This document shows positions 22,649 to 31,886 of a stretch of 64,000 bases of DNA, piece by piece. Source of the DNA: Qaidamihabitans albus (GTDB taxonomy: Bacteria; Actinomycetota; Actinomycetes; Mycobacteriales; Pseudonocardiaceae); NCBI RefSeq assembly GCF_016464705.1, contig NZ_JAEHOB010000004.1:124001-188000 (forward strand). Direction: 5' to 3'. A program made the translations under genes and the position numbers. The notes under the pieces are model-generated. The model worked only from the letters and a program-made list of their open reading frames with translations, searched no databases and was not told where the DNA came from. Position 1 is the first letter of the stretch. Each line of letters begins with the position of its first letter.

Positions 22649-23878
22649 ATGCGCGGACGTCTGTCCACCATCGTGCCTGCGGTCCTCCTGGCCGCCGCGG
22701 TCACGCAGCCCGCAGCGGCGGCGAACGGAAACGAGAAGATCGACTACCACGACTGGACCTCGGCAGGGGACTTCGCCCGCGGCACGCTCGAAGGTCTCCG
22801 CGCGGAAGCCGGTGGCGTGCGCGTCGCGGCGCCCGTCGGCACGGTCGAGCGGGCCGGGCGGAGCTACGAGTACGGCCGGTGGACCTCGCCCGTCCACGAG
22901 CAGGGCTTCGACGCCACCGAGCTGATCGCCTCGTGGCACGCGGCGACGCCCGAGCACACCTGGCTCCAGGTCGAGGCACGGGCCCGCACGGCCTCCGGCG
23001 AGGAGACGGCGTGGTACGTGCTCGGCCGGTGGGCGCACGGGGACGCCGACATCCGGCGCACCTCGGTCGGCGGCCAGCAGGACGCGCACGCTCGGGTCAG
23101 CGTCGACACGCTGATGGCGCGACCGGGCGTGCTGCTGCGCTCGTACCAGCTGCGGGTGAGCCTCTACCGCGAGGCGGGCGGCTCCGCCACACCGGTGCTG
23201 CGCGGCGCCGGCGCGATGACCTCCCGCGTGCCCGACCGGTTCGACGTGCCCGGCTCCGAGCCGGGCCCCGCCCGCGGTGTCGAGCTCGACGTGCCGCGGT
23301 ATGCCCAGAACATCCACAAGGGACGCTATCCGGAGTACGGCGGTGGCGGGGAGAACTGGTGCAGTCCGGCCTCGACCGCGATGGTGCTGGCGCACTGGGA
23401 CGCGGGCCCGGGCGAGGCGGAGCTGTCCTGGCTGCCCGCGGACTACCCCGACCGCGAGGTCGCGCACGCCGCCAGGCACACCTACGACGTCGCCTACCAG
23501 GGCACCGGGAACTGGTCGTTCAACACCGCCTACGCGGCACACCACGGGCTGCGCGCGCACGTCACCCGGCTGCACTCGCTCGCCGAGCTCGAGGGCTACG
23601 TCGTGCGCGGCATCCCGGTCATCACGTCGCAGTCCTTCCTGGAGAGCGAGCTCGACGGCGCCGGCTACGGCACCGCGGGGCACCTGCTGGTGGTGGTCGG
23701 CTTCACCGGGACGGGCGACGTGATCGTCAACGACCCGGCGGCCGAAAGCGGCGCGGGCGTGCGCAAGGTGTACCCGCGGGCACAGTTCGAGACGATCTGG
23801 CAGCGCACGAAGCGCCACGACGCCCGAGGTGCGGTGGCGAGCGGGCCCGGCGGGATCGTCTACCTCATCACCCGATGA
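22649..23878 (+). CDS. Secreted C39-like (papain-fold) peptidase family protein
   Basis: A 409-residue exported protein. The signal peptide (MRGRLSTIVPAVLLAAAVTQ then PAAAA) ends near residue 25. An N-terminal beta-rich domain (about 30-210) is followed by a peptidase_C39_2-like domain: ENWCSPASTAMVLAHW has the candidate catalytic Cys, GTAGHLLVVVGF the His, and VIVNDPAA the Asp/Asn. Such proteins cleave peptides outside the cell or bind the cell wall; the target is unknown. ATG 22649 is preferred over the GTG at 22643. Confidence 0.8.
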   Translation: MRGRLSTIVPAVLLAAAVTQPAAAANGNEKIDYHDWTSAGDFARGTLEGLRAEAGGVRVAAPVGTVERAGRSYEYGRWTSPVHEQGFDATELIASWHAATPEHTWLQVEARARTASGEETAWYVLGRWAHGDADIRRTSVGGQQDAHARVSVDTLMARPGVLLRSYQLRVSLYREAGGSATPVLRGAGAMTSRVPDRFDVPGSEPGPARGVELDVPRYAQNIHKGRYPEYGGGGENWCSPASTAMVLAHWDAGPGEAELSWLPADYPDREVAHAARHTYDVAYQGTGNWSFNTAYAAHHGLRAHVTRLHSLAELEGYVVRGIPVITSQSFLESELDGAGYGTAGHLLVVVGFTGTGDVIVNDPAAESGAGVRKVYPRAQFETIWQRTKRHDARGAVASGPGGIVYLITR

Positions 23879-24001
23879 CGCGGCAAGCCTTCTCCCGGCC
23901 ACCGCAAGCGCGATTGATCACGCCCATGCACAGGTCGCGATGACCGCATGGTCCGTGGCAAGCTGCGCGCTGGAGCAACGGGGCAGAGAGGACGTGTGTG
24001 A

Positions 24002-25102
24002 ATGCCGTACGAGGTACCGGGCGTGATCGCCCGCGCGAAGGGCGAGCCGGTTTCGCTCGAGACAGTGCTCGTACCGGATCCGGGACCGGGCGAGGCGGTC
24101 GTCTCGGTCAGGGCCTGCGGTGTCTGCCACACCGACCTGCACTACCGCGAGGGCGGCATCAACGACGAGTTCCCGTTCCTGCTCGGGCACGAGGCGGCCG
24201 GCTACGTCGAGCAGGTCGGCGCGGGCGTCACCGACCTCGAACCGGGCGACTTCGTGATCCTGAACTGGCGCGCCGTGTGCGGCACCTGCCGCGCCTGCAA
24301 ACGCGGCAAGCCGTGGTACTGCTTCGCCAGCCACAACGCGAGCAGGCCGATGACGCTCGCCGACGGCACCGCGCTCAGCCCGGCGCTCGGCATCGGTGCG
24401 TTCCTGGAGAAGACCCTGGTACACAGTGGACAGTGCACGAAGGTCGATCCGGCGGCCGAGCCCGCCGTCGCCGGGCTGCTCGGCTGCGGCGTGATGGCCG
24501 GTATCGGCGCCGCGATCAACACCGGCGCCGTCACGCGTGGTGACACCGTGGCGGTGATCGGCTGCGGTGGCGTCGGCGACGCGGCGATCGCGGGCGCGAG
24601 CCTCGCCGGGGCACGCACGATCGTCGCGGTGGACACCGACGACCGCAAGCTGGAGTGGGCGAAGGACTTCGGCGCGACAGCGACCTTCAACGCCAAGGCC
24701 AGGAGTCACGACGACGTCGTGGCGGCGATCCGAGACCTCACCGGCTCGTTCGGCGCCGACGTGGTGATCGACGCGGTCGGCAGGCCGGAGACGTGGAAGC
24801 AGGCTTTCTACGCCCGCGACCTGGCGGGCACGGTCGTGCTCGTCGGCGTGCCGACGCCGGACATGACACTCGACGACATGCCGCTGATCGACTTCTTCGC
24901 CCGCGGCGGCTCGCTGAAGTCGTCGTGGTACGGCGACTGCCTGCCCTCCCGCGACTTCCCGATGCTGGTGGACCTGTACCTGCAGGGCAGGCTGCCGCTG
25001 GAGAAGTTCGTCACCGAGCGCATCACGGCCGACGGCGTCGAGCAGGCCTTCGAGCGGATGCACCGGGGCGATGTGCTGCGCAGTGTGGTGATGTTCGACT
25101 GA
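24002..25102 (+). CDS. mscR: S-(hydroxymethyl)mycothiol dehydrogenase
   Basis: A 366-residue zinc-dependent medium-chain dehydrogenase that oxidises the formaldehyde-mycothiol adduct (and may reduce S-nitrosomycothiol). It follows the MscR sequence closely: [12 protein letters not shown], the catalytic zinc site [20 protein letters not shown] and LLGHEAAG, structural zinc cysteines in [15 protein letters not shown], and the nucleotide loop [15 protein letters not shown]. It implies that the host makes mycothiol, a hallmark of actinobacteria. In M. tuberculosis the orthologue is Rv2259, near the glpD1-flavoprotein genes also found just downstream here. ATG 24002 has a GAGAGGAC site. Confidence 0.93.
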   Translation: MPYEVPGVIARAKGEPVSLETVLVPDPGPGEAVVSVRACGVCHTDLHYREGGINDEFPFLLGHEAAGYVEQVGAGVTDLEPGDFVILNWRAVCGTCRACKRGKPWYCFASHNASRPMTLADGTALSPALGIGAFLEKTLVHSGQCTKVDPAAEPAVAGLLGCGVMAGIGAAINTGAVTRGDTVAVIGCGGVGDAAIAGASLAGARTIVAVDTDDRKLEWAKDFGATATFNAKARSHDDVVAAIRDLTGSFGADVVIDAVGRPETWKQAFYARDLAGTVVLVGVPTPDMTLDDMPLIDFFARGGSLKSSWYGDCLPSRDFPMLVDLYLQGRLPLEKFVTERITADGVEQAFERMHRGDVLRSVVMFD

Positions 25103-25764
25103 GTGGTGGTCTCCGGCCCATCTTCACCGACGACGAGTTTCCGGAGCACCCGTATCCCGGTGCGCGGCCGGACCGCTCGTACGTGCACCTCGACGGCGCG
25201 GGGCACCCGTTGAGCACGGCGCCCGCCGGCTGGCGGAGCGAGCGCGTCCCGGTGCTGGCCTACGGTTCCAACGTATGCCCGGCCAAGATCACCTGGCTGC
25301 GGGAGACCCTCGACCTGACCGGACCCGCGGTGGTGGTGCGCGCGGAGTGCCACGACGTCGCCGCGGTCTGGTCGGCGGGCCTGCGCGGACGGGACGGGCA
25401 GCGGCCCGCCACACTCGCCGCGGCACCCGGTGTCACCGAATGGCACGCCGTCTGGTTCGCCACGCCGGAACAGCTCGCGGTGCTCGACCGTTGCGAGGCC
25501 AGGGGCACCCACTACGACCTCGCCCGGCTGCACTCCGGCAAGGTCGTGCTGGAGGACGGCACGGTGGTGCCCGACGTACTCGCCTACGTCGGAGCCGGGC
25601 CGTCCCGGATGCCGCTGCTGGTGGACGGCCAAGCGGTCCGCACCGCCGAGCTGCCCCAGCACGAGGCGCTCGCGCTGGCCGGCGTTCCCGCCCGGTCGCA
25701 CGGCCTCGACGTGACGATCCTGGACCCGGCCGCCCCACCTCGTGAGTGCGCACGCGAGTTCTAA
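25099..25764 (+). CDS. Gamma-glutamylcyclotransferase-like fold protein (start uncertain)
   Basis: About 221 residues. The GGCT-like YGSN loop is visible in [20 protein letters not shown], followed by a conserved-looking beta-barrel ([40 protein letters not shown]). GGCT-fold enzymes release 5-oxoproline or cleave related amides; the substrate is unknown. The apparent N-terminus ([20 protein letters not shown]) has no ATG, GTG or TTG in frame. A CTG at 25099 overlapping the mscR stop is possible; the next standard start is GTG 25183. The gene ends at the TAA in the core of repeat copy 7, which encodes its last residues. Confidence 0.6.
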   Translation: MSGGLRPIFTDDEFPEHPYPGARPDRSYVHLDGAGHPLSTAPAGWRSERVPVLAYGSNVCPAKITWLRETLDLTGPAVVVRAECHDVAAVWSAGLRGRDGQRPATLAAAPGVTEWHAVWFATPEQLAVLDRCEARGTHYDLARLHSGKVVLEDGTVVPDVLAYVGAGPSRMPLLVDGQAVRTAELPQHEALALAGVPARSHGLDVTILDPAAPPRECAREF

Positions 25765-25785
25765 CGCGGCCGGCCACTCACGAGG
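25738..25785 (+). repeat. Palindromic intergenic repeat, copy 7 (inside the end of a gene)
   Basis: A 48-bp element with arms CCTCGTGAGTG and CACTCACGAGG and core GTTCTAAC. The plus-strand GGCT-like gene reads through the left arm and stops at the TAA of the core (25762-25764); the convergent flavoprotein gene stops in the right arm (25780-25778). Both stops are therefore inside the element. Confidence 0.9.
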
Positions 25786-27421
25786 GCGGGACCAGCTTGC
25801 CGGGGTTGAGGATGCCGGTGGGGTCCACGGCGTGCTTGGCCGCGGTGAGCACGGCGACGCCGACGGCGCCGATCTCGGCGGGCAGGTACGGCGCGTGGTC
25901 GGTGCCGACCGCGTGATGGTGCGTGATCGTGCCGAGCGTGCCCTCGCTGATCGCCTCGCTCGCCGCCCGCTTGGCGCGCTCCCACTGCCCTGCCGGGTCC
26001 GCAGGGTCACGGACGGCGAGCACCGTGAAGTAGAGCGACGCGCCGGTCTCGTAGGCATGCGAGACGTGGCAGAGCACCAGCGCCCGGCCGAGCTCGTCCC
26101 GCAGGGCCACCCGCACCCGGTCGCGCAGCTCACCGAGCTTCGACCAGTACGTCGCGGTCTCCAGCGTCTCCACGCACACGCCGAGGTCGAGCAGCGCGTC
26201 ACGCTGGCGGGGTCCCGCGAAGCGGCCGCGCCGCCACGCCAGCCCTGGTGCGGCGCCGAGGGCGACCACACCCTCCGCCCTCAGCACGCCGACCGCCGCC
26301 CTGCGCCGCCGGGCGATCTCGCGCGCCGACCCGCCGTGCCAGCCGAGCACCAGCAGGCAGGGCCGCGCGAGGCCACGGGCGGCGAGGTACCGGCGCAGGA
26401 GCCTGGTCTTCCAACCGCCGGCCAGGGCCAGCGACGCCTCGGTCTCGTCCGCGTCCGAGAGCCGGGTGACATCGGCGAGCAGCCCGTGCTGCGCGAGTTC
26501 GCGGACCGCCGCCGTGCCGCGTTCCCAGCCGTCCAGGGCGAACGCCTCGAATCGCCGCTCCGCAGGCAGGGGCCGCACGCGCACGGCGACCTCGGTGATC
26601 ACGCCGAGTGCGCCTTCGCTGCCGAGCGCCAGATGCCGCAGATCGGGTCCCGCCGCGGAGGCCGGTGCGGCACCGAGCCGCCATTCGCCACGCGGTGTGG
26701 CCAGCCGCACGCCGGTGACCATGTCCTCGAACCGGCCGTACCCGGACGACTCCTGCCCAGCCGAGCGGGTGGCGGCGAACCCGCCGATCGTGGCCCGTTC
26801 GAAGGACTGCGGCACGTGCCCGAGGGTCAGGCCGTGGGCCGCCAGCATCCGCTCGGCGTCGGGCCCGCGTACTCCGGCCTGCAGTACCGCGATCCGCGAC
26901 ACGGGATCGACCGAGACGAGCCGGTCGAGCCGCGCGAGATCGAGCACCAGAACGGCCTCCTTACCGCCGCGCAGCGCGGTGACCCCGCCGACGACCGAGG
27001 TGCCGCCGCCGAAGGGAACCACGCCGACATCACGGGCCACGCACACGTCGAGCACCCGCTGCACCTGCTCGGGGCCGGCGGGCACCACCACCGCGTCCGG
27101 TACCGCGAGGCCGGTCCCCGGGTCCCTGCGGCGCAGCAGGTCGAGGTAGGACAGGCCGCCGCAGCGGCCCAGCCGCTCGGCCGCGCCGTCGAGTACGTGC
27201 TCCGCGCCGACGACGGCGGCGAGCTCCGCGCGCGCTCCCTCCGGCAGCCGCGACGGCGGCACGTCGATCGCGGAGTCGGCGGCGGTGGACGCGGGTGCGC
27301 CGGAGGCCGCCGGCCCGATACGCTCGGCGAGCCAGCGCACCGACCTGGGGGCCAGCTCGACGGCCGCGGCCCCCTCCGGTGTCCAGGCTCCGCGCAGCCG
27401 GTGGTCAATGATGTCGGTCAC
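25778..27421 (-). CDS. FAD-linked oxidase, alkyl-DHAP-synthase-like flavoprotein (Rv2251-like)
   Basis: A 547-residue VAO/PCMH-fold flavoprotein. The FAD domain has VPDAVVVPAGPEQVQRVLDV, VVPFGGGTSVVGGVTAL, and GHVPQSFERATIGGFAATRS; the substrate domain ends with ITHHHAVGTDHAPYL and GILNPGKLVPPS. The pattern matches alkyldihydroxyacetonephosphate synthase-like proteins next to glpD in M. tuberculosis (Rv2251 beside Rv2250c and Rv2249c). Whether it makes ether lipid or oxidises a hydroxy acid is unknown. GTG 27421 is preferred; ATG 27439 would overlap the divergent TetR start. Confidence 0.75.
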   Translation of the reverse strand: MTDIIDHRLRGAWTPEGAAAVELAPRSVRWLAERIGPAASGAPASTAADSAIDVPPSRLPEGARAELAAVVGAEHVLDGAAERLGRCGGLSYLDLLRRRDPGTGLAVPDAVVVPAGPEQVQRVLDVCVARDVGVVPFGGGTSVVGGVTALRGGKEAVLVLDLARLDRLVSVDPVSRIAVLQAGVRGPDAERMLAAHGLTLGHVPQSFERATIGGFAATRSAGQESSGYGRFEDMVTGVRLATPRGEWRLGAAPASAAGPDLRHLALGSEGALGVITEVAVRVRPLPAERRFEAFALDGWERGTAAVRELAQHGLLADVTRLSDADETEASLALAGGWKTRLLRRYLAARGLARPCLLVLGWHGGSAREIARRRRAAVGVLRAEGVVALGAAPGLAWRRGRFAGPRQRDALLDLGVCVETLETATYWSKLGELRDRVRVALRDELGRALVLCHVSHAYETGASLYFTVLAVRDPADPAGQWERAKRAASEAISEGTLGTITHHHAVGTDHAPYLPAEIGAVGVAVLTAAKHAVDPTGILNPGKLVPPS

Positions 27422-27437
27422 CGCTAGAGTGTGACAC

Positions 27438-28079
27438 ATGCAAGCCGAACGTCACATCGTCACGCCGGACCCCAGCTCACTGGCCGGCAGCCGCACGCGC
27501 TCCGCGGCCGGCCGGGTGTCCGACGACGTGCTGCTCGACGCGGCGCGGACCTGTGTGCTGGCCAGCGGCGTGCGGCGGACCACGCTTGCGGAGATCGCCA
27601 GGACGGCACGGGTCAGCAGGATGACCCTCTACCGCCGCTTTCCCGACGTTCGCAGCATCCTCGCGGCACTGATGACCCGTGAGTTCGGCGCGCTGCTGCG
27701 CCGGGTCAACGAGCAGGCCGACACAGCCAGGGACGCCCGCGAGCGGCTGACGGGCAGTGCGGTCGCCGCCGTGCGCGCGCTCGTCGCCGATCCGCTCATG
27801 CGGACCGTGCTCGACATCGACGCCGACATGGTCCTGCCCTACGTCACCCGGCGGCTCGGCGCGACGCAGCTGTTCGCCGAGGAGGTGATCGGCTCGCTCG
27901 TCGCCGCCGGGCACCAGGACGGCTCGATCCGGCGTGGGAACGCCGCTGCGCAGGTGCGCTCGGTGCTGCTGGTGGTGCAGTCGTTCGTGCTCTCGCTGCG
28001 CCCGGCCACGGCCGACGTATCCGAGGATGCGTTGCTGACCGAGCTCCGCCACCTGCTCGACGCGGCGCTGGCGCCATGA
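27438..28079 (+). CDS. TetR-family regulator (Rv2250c-like)
   Basis: A 213-residue TetR protein. A 25-residue flexible leader precedes the DNA-binding domain, with TTLAEIARTARVSRMTLYRR and FPDVRSILAALM. The ligand domain is all helical. It is divergent from the flavoprotein gene (16 bp between starts) and its end overlaps the glpD start by four bases (ATGA), so it probably controls both directions. A GTGTGACAC palindrome is in the promoter gap. Confidence 0.85.
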   Translation: MQAERHIVTPDPSSLAGSRTRSAAGRVSDDVLLDAARTCVLASGVRRTTLAEIARTARVSRMTLYRRFPDVRSILAALMTREFGALLRRVNEQADTARDARERLTGSAVAAVRALVADPLMRTVLDIDADMVLPYVTRRLGATQLFAEEVIGSLVAAGHQDGSIRRGNAAAQVRSVLLVVQSFVLSLRPATADVSEDALLTELRHLLDAALAP

Positions 28080-29644
28080 TCGCGGCATCGCTGACGCCGA
28101 GGCGGCGGGCGGCCGAACTGGACAGGCTCGCCTCCGGTGAGCAGGTGGACATCCTGGTGGTCGGCGGCGGGGTGACCGGAGCGGGGATCGCACTCGACGC
28201 CGCGTCGCGCGGCCTCACGGTCGCCCTCGTCGAGGCGCACGACCTCGCGTTCGGCACCTCGCGCTGGTCGAGCAAGCTGGTGCACGGCGGGCTGCGCTAC
28301 CTGGCGCACGGCGATGTCGCGCTCGCCAGGGAGAGCGCGGTGGAGCGCGACATCCTGATGACGCGCACCGCGCCGCACCTCACCCGGGCGCTCGCCCAGC
28401 TCGTCCCCCTCTACGGCCGGACGTCGCGGGCCAGGCAGGCGTTCGTCGCCGCCGGAATGCACGCCGGTGACGCGCTGCGGCGCGCGGCCGGAACACCGTC
28501 CCGGTTGCTGCCGAGGCCGCGGACGATCCCCGCGGCCGAGGCACTCGCGCTGGTACCCGGACTCACCCGCTCGGGGCTGCGCGGCGCGCTGCTTTCGTTC
28601 GACGGCGCCCTGACCGACGATGCCCGCCTCGTGGTGGCGCTGGCCCGGACGGCGGCCGCGTTCGGCGCCAGCGTGCTGACCCGGCTCCGGGCCACGGAGG
28701 TGCGCGGTGACCGGGTGCTGGCCCGCGACGAGCTCACCGGCGAGACCGCCGAGCTGCGTGCCAAGCAGGTGGTCAACGCGGCCGGTGTCTGGGCGGGCGA
28801 TCTCGTGCCGTCGGTGCGGCTGCGGCCCTCGCGCGGCTCGCATCTCGTCCTCGACGCGGACCGGACCGGGCTGACCGAGACGGCGGTCCTGGTGCCGGTG
28901 CCCCGCACCGGAAACCGGTTCGTGCTGCTGCTGCCGCAACCGGGCGGCAAGGTCTACCTCGGGCTCACCGACGAGCCTTACTCCGGTGAGCCACCGGATG
29001 TCGCCGACGTCCCGCAGTCCGATGTGGATTTCCTGCTCGACGTGGCTTCGACCGTGCTGGAACGCAGGCCGGAGCCTGCGGACGTGCTCGGCTCGTACGC
29101 GGGCCTGCGGCCACTGCTCGAGTCGAAGGGCGCCACCGCCGATCTCTCCCGCAAGCACGCGGTGCTCACCGACCGCGCCGGGGTGATCACCGTGGTCGGC
29201 GGCAAGCTCACCACGTACCGCCGGATGGCGGCGGACGCGGTCGACGCCGCGGTGCGGGCCACCCGGCTGCCCGCGGGCCCGGTCCGCACCGGGCGGCTGC
29301 CGCTGGTCGGCGCCGCCCCGCGCGCCGCCCTGGCCACAGTAGATGCGCCGGCGCGGCTGGTCGCCAAGTACGGCACCGAGGCGCCGAGGGTCGCCGCGCT
29401 CGGCATGGTGGACCCCGAGCTGGGCAGGCCGCTGTTCGATGGCTGTGAGATCACCGCCGCGGAGGTCGTGTGGGCCGTGCGGCACGAGGGTGCGCTGGAT
29501 GCCGACGACGTGCTGCACCGGCGTACCCGGCTCGGCCTCGTCCCCGCCGAGGCGCGGGCGGCCGAGGTGGCCGTCCGTGATCTCGTCGACCGCGCGCTGC
29601 GCGGTGTGACCGAGATCGGCGACCGGATCCCGGGTTCCCGCTGA
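28076..29644 (+). CDS. glpD: Aerobic glycerol-3-phosphate dehydrogenase
   Basis: A 522-residue FAD enzyme that oxidises glycerol 3-phosphate to dihydroxyacetone phosphate, delivering electrons to quinone at the membrane. The FAD loop is DILVVGGGVTGAGIALDAAS (near residue 23-42); RWSSKLVHGGLRYLAHGDVA is the conserved family block, and VVGGKLTTYRRMA is the C-terminal flavin motif. It is translationally coupled to the TetR gene. The DHAP it makes is a substrate of alkyl-DHAP-synthase-type enzymes after acylation, which fits the divergent flavoprotein gene. Confidence 0.92.
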   Translation: MIAASLTPRRRAAELDRLASGEQVDILVVGGGVTGAGIALDAASRGLTVALVEAHDLAFGTSRWSSKLVHGGLRYLAHGDVALARESAVERDILMTRTAPHLTRALAQLVPLYGRTSRARQAFVAAGMHAGDALRRAAGTPSRLLPRPRTIPAAEALALVPGLTRSGLRGALLSFDGALTDDARLVVALARTAAAFGASVLTRLRATEVRGDRVLARDELTGETAELRAKQVVNAAGVWAGDLVPSVRLRPSRGSHLVLDADRTGLTETAVLVPVPRTGNRFVLLLPQPGGKVYLGLTDEPYSGEPPDVADVPQSDVDFLLDVASTVLERRPEPADVLGSYAGLRPLLESKGATADLSRKHAVLTDRAGVITVVGGKLTTYRRMAADAVDAAVRATRLPAGPVRTGRLPLVGAAPRAALATVDAPARLVAKYGTEAPRVAALGMVDPELGRPLFDGCEITAAEVVWAVRHEGALDADDVLHRRTRLGLVPAEARAAEVAVRDLVDRALRGVTEIGDRIPGSR

Positions 29645-29714
29645 CCGCCGCGGCCCGGTATGCCAGGGTCGTCACCGAGCCGCCGGCGCCGGTCCCTTCT
29701 CGGAAAGGATTCTC

Positions 29715-30626
29715 GTGCCTGATCGCACACTGGAGATCGACGACGTCTCCAAACGCTACGGCGACGTCGTGGCACTCGACTCCGTCAGCTTCGACGTACG
29801 GCCTGGCGAGCTGTTCGGGTTCGTCGGCAGCAACGGCGCGGGCAAGACCACCGCGATGCGGATCGCCCTCGGCGTCGTGTCGATGGACTCCGGCGAGGTC
29901 CGCTTCGACGGCCAGGCCGTGACCCACGAGACCCGCACGCGGATCGGCTACATGCCGGAGGAGCGCGGCCTCTACCCGAAGATGAAGGTGCTCGACCAGC
30001 TCGTCTACCTCGCGCAGCTGCACGGCATGACGGCCAACGAGGCACACCGCAGCGCGGAGACCTGGATCGGCAGGCTGGAGCTCACCGAGCGGCGCACCGA
30101 CGAGGTGCAGAAGCTCAGCCTCGGCAACCAGCAGCGCGTGCAGCTCGCCGCGGCACTCGTGCACGATCCGGCGGTGCTGGTGCTCGACGAGCCGTTCTCC
30201 GGACTCGACCCGATCGCCGTGGACGTGATGAGCGACGTGCTGCGGGAGAAGGCGGCGGCCGGGGTGCCGGTGATCTTCTCCAGTCACCAGCTCGACCTGG
30301 TGGAGCGGCTGTGCGACCGCATCGGCATCATCCGCAGCGGCCGGATCGTCGCCTGCGGCACGGTCGCGGACCTGACGGCGGGCGCCGCCACCCGGCTCAC
30401 CGTCACCGCGCCGGAGGCACCACCCGGGTGGGCCGCGGGGATACCGGGGGTCCGGGTGTTGTCGGAGAGCGGGGGCGACACCGTGGTGGAGCTGGCCGCC
30501 GAGGCCGGCGACCAGGCCGTGCTGACCGCCGCGCTGGCGACCGGTCCGGTGCACGAGTTCAGCAGGCACCGGCCCTCGCTGACCCAGCTGTTCCGCAGCG
30601 CCGTCGGGGAAGGAGCCACACAGTGA
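29715..30626 (+). CDS. ABC transporter ATP-binding protein (NatA-like exporter)
   Basis: A 303-residue ATPase: Walker A GFVGSNGAGKTTAMRI, signature LSLGNQQRVQLAAAL, Walker B VLVLDEPFSGLDP and the switch SSHQ. The signature is the NatA-type variant of LSGGQ. A C-terminal DUF4162-like extension follows. It pairs with the membrane protein in the next gene to export an unknown substrate (sodium or a drug-like compound in related systems). GTG start 29715; the stop overlaps the permease start (GTGA). Confidence 0.9.
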   Translation: MPDRTLEIDDVSKRYGDVVALDSVSFDVRPGELFGFVGSNGAGKTTAMRIALGVVSMDSGEVRFDGQAVTHETRTRIGYMPEERGLYPKMKVLDQLVYLAQLHGMTANEAHRSAETWIGRLELTERRTDEVQKLSLGNQQRVQLAAALVHDPAVLVLDEPFSGLDPIAVDVMSDVLREKAAAGVPVIFSSHQLDLVERLCDRIGIIRSGRIVACGTVADLTAGAATRLTVTAPEAPPGWAAGIPGVRVLSESGGDTVVELAAEAGDQAVLTAALATGPVHEFSRHRPSLTQLFRSAVGEGATQ

Positions 30627-31831
30627 ACGGCCCGGGCAACCCCACCCGCTCGGTGCGGCCCGCGACCGCGGTCCGCCTTGTGGCACAACGGGAACTGAAC
30701 ACACGGCTGCGCACACGCGGGTTCCTCATCGGGACCGCCGTCATCCTGGTCGTCATGGTCGGCTACCTGCTGTTGCAGGCGAGCCTGATCAGCAACGCCG
30801 ACCGGACGACGGTCGGGCTGACCGGGCAGGCGGCAGCCGTCGCCGAACCCGTGCGGGAGAACGCCAAGCAGCTCGGCGTGGACGTCGAGGTCGTCAGGGT
30901 CGGCGACCAGCAGGACGGCCGGTCGCAGGTGGAGTCCGGCGACCTGGACGTGCTCGTGTCCGGCAACGCCGCCAACCTGCGCGCGCTCGTCAAGTCCGAC
31001 CTTGACCAGCAGGTGCACGCGCTGCTCAACGAGATCTCGCGGCAGGAGGTGCTCAACGCCAAGCTGGTGGAGGTGGGCGCGGACCCGGCCGAGGTGATGG
31101 GCGAGGTCGCCGCCGCGCAGGTGCAGGTGAACTCGCTCGAACCCGCCGACCCGGAGGAGGGCCAGCGGGTCGTCATCGCGATGGTGATGATGTTCCTGCT
31201 CTACATGAGCATCGCCACCTACGGTTCGCTGGTCGCGCAGGGCATCGTCGAGGAGAAGGCGAGCCGTGTCGTCGAGATCCTGCTGTCGACGGTGCGGCCG
31301 TGGCATCTGCTGCTCGGCAAGGTCATCGGCCTCGGGCTGGTCGGGCTGACGCAGCTGTTCGTCCTCGGCGCGGCCGGGCTGGCGATGGCGAGCGCGACCG
31401 GGGTGCTCACGGTCTCCGGCGTCGCCACGAAGACGCTGCTGTGGGGCCTGCTGTGGTACCTGCTCGGGTTCTTCCTCTACGCCACGGTGTTCGCCGGTGC
31501 CGGTTCGCTGGTCTCCCGCCAGGAGGACATGCAGACGGTGCTGGCGCCCATCACGATCGTGCTGATCGTCGGCTTCGTCACCGGCATCGCGGTGCTCCAG
31601 ATGCCGGACAGCACCACGACGACGGTTCTCTCGCTGCTCCCGCCGCTGTCGCCGATCCTGATGCCCAGCCGGATCGCCACCGGCGCCGCCGGCCTGCCGG
31701 AGATCGCGGCGGCGCTCGTCCTGACGCTGGCGACCATCGCGGCGCTTACCTGGCTCGGCGGGCGGGTGTACCACACGGCGGTCCTGCGCACCGGCACCCG
31801 GATCCGCCTCAAGGACGCGCTGCGCGGATAG
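30623..31831 (+). CDS. ABC-2 type transporter permease (NatB-like)
   Basis: A 402-residue ABC-2 permease: one N-terminal membrane helix (VILVVMVGYLLLQASLI), a large extracytoplasmic domain (about 55-185) and five or six C-terminal helices with the conserved VEEKASRVVEILLSTVRPWHLLLGK helix (NatB pattern). It forms an export complex with the preceding ATPase. The order and overlap show they form one operon. No regulator is adjacent. Confidence 0.9.
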   Translation: MNGPGNPTRSVRPATAVRLVAQRELNTRLRTRGFLIGTAVILVVMVGYLLLQASLISNADRTTVGLTGQAAAVAEPVRENAKQLGVDVEVVRVGDQQDGRSQVESGDLDVLVSGNAANLRALVKSDLDQQVHALLNEISRQEVLNAKLVEVGADPAEVMGEVAAAQVQVNSLEPADPEEGQRVVIAMVMMFLLYMSIATYGSLVAQGIVEEKASRVVEILLSTVRPWHLLLGKVIGLGLVGLTQLFVLGAAGLAMASATGVLTVSGVATKTLLWGLLWYLLGFFLYATVFAGAGSLVSRQEDMQTVLAPITIVLIVGFVTGIAVLQMPDSTTTTVLSLLPPLSPILMPSRIATGAAGLPEIAAALVLTLATIAALTWLGGRVYHTAVLRTGTRIRLKDALRG

Positions 31832-31886
31832 CGGGAACGGCTAGGCTCGGAATCGCGGTCAATCCACCGAAAGGGAGGTCGACCCG

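Noticed and set aside
30100-30140. Non-canonical ABC signature LSLGNQQ instead of LSGGQ
   Set aside because: This form is usual for NatA-type exporter ATPases; all other motifs are intact.
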